From an uncultured Anaeroplasma sp. (GTDB taxonomy: Bacteria; Bacillota_I; Bacilli_A; Acholeplasmatales; Anaeroplasmataceae), in the NCBI GenBank assembly GCA_934216145.1, contig CAKQBG010000067.1:1-8764 (forward strand): DNA of 8,764 nucleotides, read 5' to 3'. The notes beneath the pieces are model-generated. The model was not told the DNA's origin. It saw only the letters and a list, made by a program, of their open reading frames with translations, and searched no databases. Positions within the stretch are counted from its first letter, which is position 1. Each line of letters starts with the position of its first letter. Positions 1-5,757 of the stretch are shown piece after piece. The translations under genes were made by a program, and so were the position numbers.

Positions 1-136
1 TAAACTCAAAAAAATGAAAAAAAGACTCAAAAAAAAGGGAATGTGGATAACTTTTTAACCAACATCCCCAAACCAGCTACCTATTTACGAGTGAACTGTA
101 ACCTGAAAGTAAAGGTTTGTCGTTTTTTAAGTTTTT
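1..136. other. Non-coding AT-rich leader upstream of thsA
   Basis: No gene is visible here. There are two copies of ACTCAAAAAAA, starting at 4 and 24. An imperfect hairpin pairs GGGAATGTGG (37-46) with CCAACATCCCC (59-69), with one A-C mismatch, one bulged A and a T-rich loop. A short stem AACCT/AGGTT (100-104 with 113-117) sits just before a T-run. These could be the end of an upstream transcription unit or part of an island border. Nothing in the sequence decides between these, and no tRNA or integrase attachment site was recognised. Confidence 0.35.
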
Positions 137-161
137 ATATAATGAAAAATGTCATAAAAAA

Positions 162-170
162 TGTTATAAT
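162..170 (+). promoter_or_regulatory. Candidate extended -10 promoter of thsAB
   Basis: TGT followed by TATAAT (165-170) forms an extended -10 element about 34 nt before the thsA start. No good -35 hexamer lies 16-18 nt upstream, which is tolerable for an extended -10 promoter. A second TATAAT at 138-143 could pair with a weak TTGTCG at 117-122, but that spacer is only 15 nt. In DNA this AT-rich such matches are common, so the call is tentative. Confidence 0.4.
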
Positions 171-203
171 TAAAAAAAATAAATTAATTTTCAAGGAGAA
201 AAT

Positions 204-1607
204 ATGAAAAAAGAAATAGAAAGCTTTATAAACTATTTTGCAGATAAAATGATTAATGGTAAGGCAAGTTTTTTTATTGGCTCTGGAATTTCCAAATCTT
301 CAGGATATTATGGGTGGGAGGATTTTTTAGCTGATAAAGCAGAAGAGATAGGTCTTAGCATAGCAAAAGAAAAAGATCTAATTATGTTAGCTGAATACTA
401 TATTGATAATAAGGCTAGAACAAAAATTAATGAAAGCATTAAAAAATGTTTTGCTGATGAAATTGGTCAAATAAATAATATTCATAAAATGATTTCAAGT
501 CTTCCTTTTAATTCTATATGGACAACAAATTATGATTCATTAATTGAAAGATCACTAAAAATTGCAGACAGAAGTTATAATGTTATAACAACGGACGAAT
601 CATATAGAGATATAAATTCTGATGCTGAGGTAATGATTTATAAAATTCACGGAACATATAATAGTCCAAAAGAATGTGTATTAGCTAGAAATGATTATGA
701 AAATTACTGTAATAATCATCAAGTAGTAATATCACAATTAACCGCTGAAATGTGCTATAAATCTTTTTTGTTTTTAGGATATGGATTTAGGGATGCTGAT
801 ATTAATCATATATTTGCCAAAATTAGAAAAATTTATGATAATCAAAATCCAATTCAACATTTTTGTATTATGAAAAATGTATCAAAAAAATATAATGGAG
901 TAGAAATGTCGGAAGAAGAGTACATTTATGAGTTAAAAAAGCAACAGTTATATATTTCGGATATGAAGAAATATGGTATTGAGGTTTTATTAGTAGAAGA
1001 ATATTCAGAAATTGATTCAATAATAGTTCAAATTAGAAAAAAGGTTTATAGCAAAAGTGTTTTAATCAGTGGTTCGAGTAAAACGTACGATGAATTTACA
1101 GCTAAAATCATAGAACAATTAACAAAAAAATTAATTAAAAATAAATATACAATAGTAACGGGTTATGGTGAAAATATTGGTCCAATGATTGTTAATGGTT
1201 ATTTTGAAGGATGTTATACTAAAGTTAATAGTCCTATTTTAAAATTCTCGAATACAATTAAAATAATTCCCTTTCCTTTTAAAGTTAATACTGAAGCAAA
1301 AGAAATTGTTTACGATAACTTAAGGAATAATATGGCAGGAATCACAACCATTCAAATCATTTTTTGTGGAAAAAAAGACAGAAAAAATGGTGTATATAAA
1401 GAGTATGAAATGTGTAAAGAAGAAAATCATCTTATTATTCCCGTTGCTATTTCTGGAGGTGCAGCCGAACTTATTTGGGAAGAAATGAACAATGAAAAAG
1501 AGAATTTTAATAAAGATTTTTTTGGATTAAATAATAAGTCGAATTATGATAATATCGTTGAATGTATATTTAATATTATTAAGAAAGGTAGTGTTTATGA
1601 TGGGTAG
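204..1607 (+). CDS. thsA: ThsA, SIR2-SLOG NAD+-consuming effector of type I Thoeris
   Basis: This is the effector of a Thoeris anti-phage system. In characterised type I systems ThsA is a cytoplasmic NADase that stays off until a cyclic ADP-ribose isomer made by ThsB binds its C-terminal SLOG domain. It then depletes NAD+ and aborts infection. The 467-residue protein has the expected two-domain layout. The SIR2 domain (about 1-275) shows FFIGSGIS (23-30), TTNYD with N109 and D111, KIHG with H149, and FLGYGFRDADI near 190-200. N109 and H149 align with the catalytic N112 and H152 known from Bacillus cereus ThsA (476 aa), a constant 3-residue offset. The SLOG domain (about 284-467) has VLISGSS (286-292) and a glycine-rich TGYGENIG (319-326). 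Glutamates at 400 and 402 lie where the ligand-binding region is expected. The ATG start is set by AAGGAG at 193-198, 5 nt upstream. It overlaps thsB by 11 nt. Lysine is mostly AAA, unlike the operon to the right, which fits horizontal acquisition. Confidence 0.93.
   Translation: MKKEIESFINYFADKMINGKASFFIGSGISKSSGYYGWEDFLADKAEEIGLSIAKEKDLIMLAEYYIDNKARTKINESIKKCFADEIGQINNIHKMISSLPFNSIWTTNYDSLIERSLKIADRSYNVITTDESYRDINSDAEVMIYKIHGTYNSPKECVLARNDYENYCNNHQVVISQLTAEMCYKSFLFLGYGFRDADINHIFAKIRKIYDNQNPIQHFCIMKNVSKKYNGVEMSEEEYIYELKKQQLYISDMKKYGIEVLLVEEYSEIDSIIVQIRKKVYSKSVLISGSSKTYDEFTAKIIEQLTKKLIKNKYTIVTGYGENIGPMIVNGYFEGCYTKVNSPILKFSNTIKIIPFPFKVNTEAKEIVYDNLRNNMAGITTIQIIFCGKKDRKNGVYKEYEMCKEENHLIIPVAISGGAAELIWEEMNNEKENFNKDFFGLNNKSNYDNIVECIFNIIKKGSVYDG
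1581..1588 (+). promoter_or_regulatory. Ribosome binding site that sets the thsB start
   Basis: AAGAAAGG lies inside the end of thsA, 8 nt before the ATG at 1597. It favours 1597 (or the adjacent ATG at 1600) over the longest open frame from 1546. That longer frame would add 17 hydrophobic residues ahead of the TIR domain, and those residues look like out-of-frame reading of the thsA 3' end. Confidence 0.6.
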
Positions 1608-2220
1608 AAACGTATTTATTTCTTTTAGATTTAACGATGGAAATAGATATAAAGAAGAATTGGTTAAAGTATTAAAAGATAAAAGTGAAAGTGTTGATTA
1701 CTCGGAAGATAAAGATAGATCACAAATGTCGGATTATACTATTCAATCTTATTTATATGATAAATTGAGAGAAGTTAGTGTTGTAATAATTTTATTAACT
1801 AGGGGTGCCTTGAAATATAAAAAAAATTTTTATGGTAATATTGATGATTGGTGCTATGATGAGGTTAGATATGCACTAGAGAATAGATATGACAACAAGA
1901 CTAAGGGATTAATTGCTATATATGTTCCAGAAATAAAAAATGAACTTATGCATGAGACAATTCATATGTGTAAGATTTGTGGTAAAGAAAAGAGTATAAA
2001 TACTATTTATGATTTTAATCATTTATTTAGAAAGAACATGATGAATGTTAAGACTGATTATAAACGGAATAAATGTGATGGTATTTATGACTCATTACAT
2101 GATTCGTTTTGTAGTTTAGTGTCATTTGATGAGTTTTGTTTAGAGCCAGATAAATATATTGAAAACGCATTCGAAAAAAAAGAAAATTTTTACAAATACG
2201 ACTTAATAAAAAGATTGTAA
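1597..2220 (+). CDS. thsB: ThsB, TIR-like signal-producing sensor of Thoeris
   Basis: This is the partner of ThsA. Known ThsB proteins respond to phage infection and convert NAD+ into a cyclic ADP-ribose isomer that activates ThsA. The 207-residue product opens with RNVFISFRFNDG (4-15), the first strand and loop typical of the ThsB_TIR/DUF1863 (MTH538-like) fold. VVIILLTRGA (62-71) is a core strand. WCYDEVRYALE (85-95) contains the candidate catalytic glutamate, E89. GLIAIYVPE (104-112) is a further core strand. After the TIR core (about 1-112) there is an extension to residue 207 with C125-x2-C128 plus C160, C172 and C181, which could bind a metal. The start at 1597 is chosen because the TIR fold begins there and an RBS precedes it; ATG 1600 is equally possible. 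Translation is probably coupled to thsA through the 11-nt overlap. Assignment to Thoeris rests mainly on the adjacent SIR2-SLOG gene. Confidence 0.87.
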   Translation: MMGRNVFISFRFNDGNRYKEELVKVLKDKSESVDYSEDKDRSQMSDYTIQSYLYDKLREVSVVIILLTRGALKYKKNFYGNIDDWCYDEVRYALENRYDNKTKGLIAIYVPEIKNELMHETIHMCKICGKEKSINTIYDFNHLFRKNMMNVKTDYKRNKCDGIYDSLHDSFCSLVSFDEFCLEPDKYIENAFEKKENFYKYDLIKRL

Positions 2221-2457
2221 TATCTAATTTAGTATCGTTAAAAAATTATTGAAAGTCTTTATAAAGCTGATTAAATTGAATGTTATATATTAAAAGTTGA
2301 GTTTTTGAATTTCTCTATTGATTATATTTTATAAAAATTATAGGTTTACTTTGATTTTCACAGAAAATTTTCCAACGAAATTATAGCGTAGATGTTGATG
2401 TAAATTAGTGTTATAATAAAAGTATATCATATTTAATCAGGAAGTAGGAGATAGAAT
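2221..2457. other. Intergenic AT-rich stretch after thsB
   Basis: No gene was found. It contains a 10-bp palindrome CTTTATAAAG and a short stem ATTTTC-ACA-GAAAAT (2354-2368) followed by three more Ts. Both are too weak to call as the thsB terminator. A promoter candidate near the right end is listed separately. Confidence 0.4.
2409..2417 (+). promoter_or_regulatory. Candidate extended -10 promoter of the McrB-like fragment
   Basis: TGT followed by TATAAT (2412-2417) is an extended -10 element about 40 nt ahead of the GTG at 2458. It has the same nine bases as the element before thsA. AGGAG (2446-2450) follows at a normal distance from the GTG. No good -35 hexamer is present at standard spacing. 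It is probably a leftover of an originally intact restriction gene. Confidence 0.35.
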
Positions 2458-2748
2458 GTGGGGAAACCATCTAAAGCTGAAAAGCAAGAATTAAATGATT
2501 TTATAAAGAAGTATAACGAAGATTACGTTTTAAATGAAATGCCAATTGATGACTATATTATTGGTAAAGGAAATAAAACTAGTTTTTGTTATTTTGTTGA
2601 AGGAGGTATATCATTTATAGGAATTATTGCTGGCATAACATCTTTTAAATTTGGTATATATTATGGAAAAACTAAAAATGATTCTGATATGAAATATAGA
2701 TTTGATGAAAAGTTTGGCAAAACATTATTTATTTCAAATTTTCATTAG
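2458..2748 (+). pseudogene. Truncated N-terminal domain of an McrB-like restriction ATPase
   Basis: The 96 residues resemble the N-terminal substrate-recognition part of clostridial AAA-family McrB-like (type IV restriction) ATPases. The recognisable pattern is SFCYFVE (42-48), then SFKFGIYYGKTK (62-73), then KYRF and KFGKTL (79-90). In intact relatives this is followed by several hundred residues with Walker motifs; here similarity stops at about residue 90 and six unrelated residues precede the stop. Start GTG 2458 has AGGAG at 2446-2450, while the overlapping ATG at 2456 is in another frame that stops quickly. The break near 2727 looks like a deletion or recombination junction. The family call is from remembered family patterns, not a search. 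A free-standing small protein is possible but less likely. Its place next to Thoeris fits a defence island. Confidence 0.55.
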
Positions 2749-2762
2749 ATAAAAATGATCAT

Positions 2763-3107
2763 TTGGATTATGTAATGGATGGCAGCATACTAGATGATGC
2801 TGAGGATTTATCAATTGATTACAAAGAAAACACTTATATATTGCTTCAAAAAGGAGAACCTGTCGTTAGTCCTTTAGAAGCAAAAAAGTATGGATATGTC
2901 AAAACAAAAACTGTAACATATCCAATGATTATTAAGTATGTCAAGGATAAATATAATTTAAAAATATCATCAAATAATATTGCAGAGGTTAAACGTAAGC
3001 ATGGTTTAGGTACACAAAGAACAAATGAAGCTGTTTAAAAATATCAGTGTTCAGCTGAGAAGTCTGAAGCTATTGAGGATTCATTAAGGTATTATAATAT
3101 TATATAA
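2763..3107 (+). pseudogene. Decayed C-terminal tail resembling RlmD-type methyltransferases
   Basis: From the TTG at 2763 the frame reads 91 codons to TAA at 3036-3038, then continues in the same frame to TAA at 3105-3107. The stretch KTVTYPMIIKYVKDKYNLKI (codons 49-68), followed by IAEVKRKHGL, resembles the helical C-terminal extension found on many clostridial 23S rRNA (uracil-5-)-methyltransferases of the RlmD type and on some other proteins. The codons after the internal stop spell QCSAEKSEAIEDSLRYYNII, which matches the end of the same extension (a cysteine-rich or proline-rich start, an EK..AI helix, then a final hydrophobic residue). So the TAA at 3036 is best read as a nonsense mutation. 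The methyltransferase core (SAM motifs, catalytic cysteine) is absent. The first 40 or so codons were not recognised. There is no convincing RBS for the TTG; the frame is open upstream from 2709. Confidence 0.5.
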
Positions 3108-3177
3108 TTATTGGCAATATTATATTTTGATTTCAGAACATTGGGGCTGTGAAGAAATAATCAGTACTCGATAAACA

Positions 3178-3225
3178 AAAATGGGGTTTCAAACCAGTTT
3201 AAAATCTGGAAAGAGACCCCATTTT
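3178..3225. terminator. Strong hairpin, candidate bidirectional terminator
   Basis: AAAATGGGGTTTC (3178-3190) pairs with GAGACCCCATTTT (3213-3225) in a 13-bp stem with one G-T wobble. The 22-nt loop holds a smaller stem of CCAG against CTGG. The A-run before it and the T-rich stretch after it suit an intrinsic terminator read in either direction. It stands apart from any intact gene, so it could instead be the end of an insertion sequence or a small palindromic repeat. Confidence 0.5.
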
Positions 3226-3299
3226 GTTGTATAATTTAGGTATGGAAAATATAGATGTATATTTCGGATAATCCCTGCCAGGGTTTTCGTCAATTATAG

Positions 3300-3473
3300 G
3301 CCACACCAAAATTTACCTTTAAGCTTTTATATGACAAAATAAGCTATGATGCTGCTATTAAAAATGGAATAGAGATTAAATATCTACCGATGTGTTTAAT
3401 TAAATATAATAAATTTATTAATTCACCAAATGATATATATAATGGTTCATCAAAATTGATTAGTTATTATTGA
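3300..3473 (+). pseudogene. Unrecognised 3' gene remnant
   Basis: An open frame of 57 codons after an in-frame TAG ends at TGA 3471-3473. It has no start codon with an RBS; the only internal ATG is at codon 31. The product is lysine/tyrosine-rich, with a readable stretch AAIKNGIEIKYLPMCLIKYN and the ending SKLISYY. I do not recognise the family. The intrinsic terminator overlapping its stop suggests it was the real 3' end of a gene whose 5' part has been lost. Chance open frames of this size do occur in such AT-rich DNA, so this stays tentative. Confidence 0.3.
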
Positions 3474-3486
3474 TGAATTTTTTTTT
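3446..3486 (+). terminator. Intrinsic terminator at the end of the 3' remnant
   Basis: TTCATCAA (3446-3453) and TTGATGAA (3470-3477) form a perfect 8-bp stem with a 16-nt loop, followed directly by nine Ts (3478-3486). The stem is low in GC, but the arrangement and T-run fit a Rho-independent terminator. It would isolate the ygbA operon promoter from upstream transcription. Confidence 0.55.
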
Positions 3487-3587
3487 ATTTAGATACTTAT
3501 TTAGTTTATAAATTAGTATTAATTAAGGAATATTATAAAATTTAAATTAATATTTATTTTTTTACTTATTATTGGTAAAATTGTTTA
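3487..3587. other. Very AT-rich spacer ahead of the operon promoter
   Basis: No gene is present. The stretch is almost entirely A and T with short A- and T-tracts next to the -35 element at 3588, so it could act as an UP element for RNA polymerase. That is inferred from composition only. Confidence 0.3.
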
Positions 3588-3616
3588 TTGACAAGTTTGT
3601 TTTTACTAACTATAAT
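3588..3616 (+). promoter_or_regulatory. Consensus sigma-A promoter of the ygbA-ABC-ECF operon
   Basis: TTGACA (3588-3593) and TATAAT (3611-3616) match the consensus exactly and are separated by the ideal 17 nt. Transcription would start near 3623. AAGAGGGG follows at 3644-3651, 7 nt before the ygbA ATG. A promoter this strong with repeated half-sites over it is usually held down by a repressor. Confidence 0.85.
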
Positions 3617-3638
3617 ATATTCGTTAGTTCTCACTAAC
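3605..3638. promoter_or_regulatory. Candidate operator: three ACTAAC half-sites on the -10
   Basis: ACTAAC (3605-3610), GTTAGT (3623-3628) and ACTAAC (3633-3638) lie around the -10 and start site. The last two form the palindrome GTTAGTTCTCACTAAC. The first two form a second inverted repeat with a 12-nt gap that brackets the -10. Such a layout suits repression by a dimeric regulator, perhaps of the TetR family. The regulator gene is not in this window. The palindrome could also act as a hairpin at the 5' end of the mRNA. Confidence 0.6.
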
Positions 3639-3658
3639 TAATTAAGAGGGGTTTTTTC

Positions 3659-4036
3659 ATGAGCAAGGAAGAAAAGAAGAAAAAGAAAGAACTTAAGCAT
3701 TGGAATCAAGAGGTAAAGCTAATTCCAAAGATGATTGAAATATATTGTCATGGAAATCATCATACAAAGAAGCATGAATTTTGTAAAGAATGTGAGGAGC
3801 TTAAGGAATATTCTTTATTTAGATTATCTAAGTGTCCATTTAAGGTTAATAAGAAGTTTTGTAGCTTTTGTAAAATACATTGCTATAAGCCTGATATGAA
3901 GCTTAAGATTAAAGAGGTTATGAGATATTCAGGACCTAGAATGCTATTTAGTCATCCTATTTTTTCGATTAGTCATGTTATTCAAATGATTAAATATAAA
4001 AAAATGATAAAGAAGGAGTCAAAGAATAATGATTGA
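3659..4036 (+). CDS. ygbA: YgbA-family (nitrous oxide-stimulated promoter family) cysteine-rich protein
   Basis: This 125-residue, lysine-rich cytoplasmic protein belongs to the YgbA_NO family. The family pattern is clear: KMIEIYC (24-30), CKEC (42-45), CPFK with C59, CSFC-x3-C (C68, C71, C75) followed by YKPDMK, then EVMRYSGPRML (86-96). Seven cysteines and several histidines (31, 34, 35) suggest metal or Fe-S binding, which is inferred. In enterobacteria ygbA is controlled by the NO sensor NsrR and helps recovery from nitrosative stress. The biochemical activity is not established as far as I know. It is the first gene of the operon, with AAGAGGGG 7 nt before the ATG. Its end overlaps the next gene by 8 nt, so its product probably works with the transporters, perhaps in handling an imported iron-related cofactor. 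Lysine codons are often AAG, in contrast to thsA. Confidence 0.88.
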   Translation: MSKEEKKKKKELKHWNQEVKLIPKMIEIYCHGNHHTKKHEFCKECEELKEYSLFRLSKCPFKVNKKFCSFCKIHCYKPDMKLKIKEVMRYSGPRMLFSHPIFSISHVIQMIKYKKMIKKESKNND

Positions 4037-5756
4037 TAAGGATTTATTTAAACTATTAGGTAAAAATAAGAAATATATATTTATTGTTGTATTACTAATG
4101 GTTTTAGGTCTTTTATTTAATTTAGGTATTACAGCATTAATTTGCTTATCTATTAATTATTTAATATTAGATAAAAGCCTAAAGGAATTTATATGGATAT
4201 TTATTGTTTTAGCTATTTGTATTATATGTAGATTTATTATTACAAAGATTAGCTATGATGTTAGAGATTTACTTGGTAGAAAGGTAAAGAAAGAGTTAAG
4301 AGAAAAAATATATGATAAGATATTAGTTCTCGGTGCTAAGGAAATTGATGGAATTAATATGGCTGGTTTAACTCAAATTTCAATGGAGGGTATTGAACAA
4401 CTTGATATTTATTATTCTACTTATTTACCACAGTTTTTTTATGCTATGCTAGCTCCATTTATTTTATTTGGTGTTACTGTAGGCTTTTACTGGCCAAGTG
4501 CTGTTGCGTTAATTTGCTGTGTACCATTAATTCCAGTATCTATTGTTGCAGTATCTAAATATGCTAAGAAGGTATTTGCTAAATATTGGAGTAAATATAT
4601 TTCAATGGGTGATGTATTCTTAGATGCTACTAGTGGCTTAAAGGAATTAAAAATATTCCAAGCTGATATGGATAGACATATTAAGATGAATGAGAGTGCT
4701 GAAGAATTTAGAAAGATTACAATGAAGGTTTTAGTTATGCAACTTGCATCAACTACTATTATGGATTTAGTTGCATATGGTGGAGCTGGATTAGGTATAG
4801 CACTTGCAATTTTAGGATTAGTAAATGGCTGGTGTAATAATGTATCAATTATTTTATTTGTAATTTTAGTTGCTGTAGATTTCTTCTTGCCAATGAGAGC
4901 GTTTGGTAGTGCCTTCCATATTGGTATGAATGGAGCTTCAGCAGGTAAGAAGGTTTTAGCATTATTAAATGCTACTGAGCCTGATTTTAGTGATGGTATT
5001 GTTAATGGTACAGATATTAGATTTGAAAATATTACATTCTCATACGATGGTAAAAGAGATGTTTTAAAGAATGTTTTTTTAAATTTCCCTAGTGTTGGTT
5101 TAAGTGCTATTGTTGGTGAATCTGGTAGTGGTAAATCAACTATTGTTAATTTATTAATGGGTAGTAATCATACAAATATTGGACAAATATATGTAGGTGA
5201 TAAGCGTTTAGAGGAATTATCTAGAGTATCTTATTATTCTCATTTAGCTGTTGTTTCTTATAATACTTATATATTTAATGAATCAATAAGAGATAATTTT
5301 AAAATGGCTAAGATAGATGTAACTGATAAAGAGATATATAATGCTTTAAAGCTAGTTAATCTTGATAATTTCATTAGAGATAATGGAGGATTAGATAAGG
5401 TTATATTAGAGGATGCAAATAATATTAGTGGTGGTCAAAAACAAAGATTAGCATTAGCTATTAATTTAATAGCTAATAAGGATATTTATGTTTTTGATGA
5501 GGCTACAAGTAATATTGATATTGAATCTGAAGCTGTTATTATGGCTAATGTAAAGAAATTATCTAAAACTAAATCTGTTATTGTAATTTCTCATAGACTT
5601 GAAAATGTTATTAATGCTGATCAAATATATTATATATCTGATGGAGAGATTCTTGAGCATGGTACTCATAAGGAGCTTATGGAGCTTGGTAAGGATTATA
5701 GTAAGCTTTATATTACTCAAAAGAATCTAGAACAAGGCTATAAGGAGGTATTATAG
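4029..5756 (+). CDS. ABC half-transporter, permease plus ATPase (CydD/YbtP-like)
   Basis: This 575-residue protein is one half of a heterodimeric type IV (exporter-fold) ABC transporter in the cell membrane. Six membrane segments are visible at about 17-45, 53-74, 132-155, 157-176, 236-265 and 272-290. The ATPase domain covers about 330-560: A-loop Y339, Walker A GESGSGKST (363-371, K369), signature ISGGQ (466-470), Walker B VFDEA with D490 and E491, and H-loop H522. The Q-loop glutamine is missing: where relatives have VPQ, this protein has VSY with Y411. AAGGAG at 4013-4018 precedes the ATG, which overlaps ygbA. The partner gene starts 1 nt after its stop. Pairs of this type include CydDC (thiol or heme handling) and YbtPQ/IrtAB-like pairs that import siderophores despite an exporter fold. 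The ECF genes downstream favour uptake, but the direction and substrate are not shown by the sequence. Confidence 0.85.
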   Translation: MIDKDLFKLLGKNKKYIFIVVLLMVLGLLFNLGITALICLSINYLILDKSLKEFIWIFIVLAICIICRFIITKISYDVRDLLGRKVKKELREKIYDKILVLGAKEIDGINMAGLTQISMEGIEQLDIYYSTYLPQFFYAMLAPFILFGVTVGFYWPSAVALICCVPLIPVSIVAVSKYAKKVFAKYWSKYISMGDVFLDATSGLKELKIFQADMDRHIKMNESAEEFRKITMKVLVMQLASTTIMDLVAYGGAGLGIALAILGLVNGWCNNVSIILFVILVAVDFFLPMRAFGSAFHIGMNGASAGKKVLALLNATEPDFSDGIVNGTDIRFENITFSYDGKRDVLKNVFLNFPSVGLSAIVGESGSGKSTIVNLLMGSNHTNIGQIYVGDKRLEELSRVSYYSHLAVVSYNTYIFNESIRDNFKMAKIDVTDKEIYNALKLVNLDNFIRDNGGLDKVILEDANNISGGQKQRLALAINLIANKDIYVFDEATSNIDIESEAVIMANVKKLSKTKSVIVISHRLENVINADQIYYISDGEILEHGTHKELMELGKDYSKLYITQKNLEQGYKEVL

Positions 5757-5757
5757 T

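Noticed and set aside
1546..1596. An earlier in-frame ATG that would lengthen ThsB by 17 residues
   Set aside because: The extra residues come from the thsA 3' end read in another frame, no RBS precedes 1546, and the TIR fold begins right after the ATG pair at 1597/1600.
2276..2371. Possible thsB terminator
   Set aside because: The available stems are at most 6-7 bp of A/T pairs, lack a proper T-run and lie well after the stop codon.
3096..3128. Two copies of AATATTATAT
   Set aside because: Low-complexity AT sequence makes such a match likely by chance. The first copy overlaps the end of the methyltransferase-like tail.
3242..3271. Nine-codon frame from an ATG at 3242 with a promoter-like TATAAT before it
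   Set aside because: It ends at TAA after nine codons, has no RBS, and its continuation in any frame resembles nothing I recognise.
3247..3283. Small inverted repeats (AAATATA/TATATTT and CCCTG/CAGGG)
   Set aside because: The stems are short, and the second leaves a loop too small without opening a pair. They do not form a repeat array or a recognisable IS end.
3623..3638. Reading the GTTAGT/ACTAAC palindrome as a riboswitch or attenuator
   Set aside because: The leader is only about 36 nt and has no terminator or conserved aptamer core; an operator explains the half-sites better.
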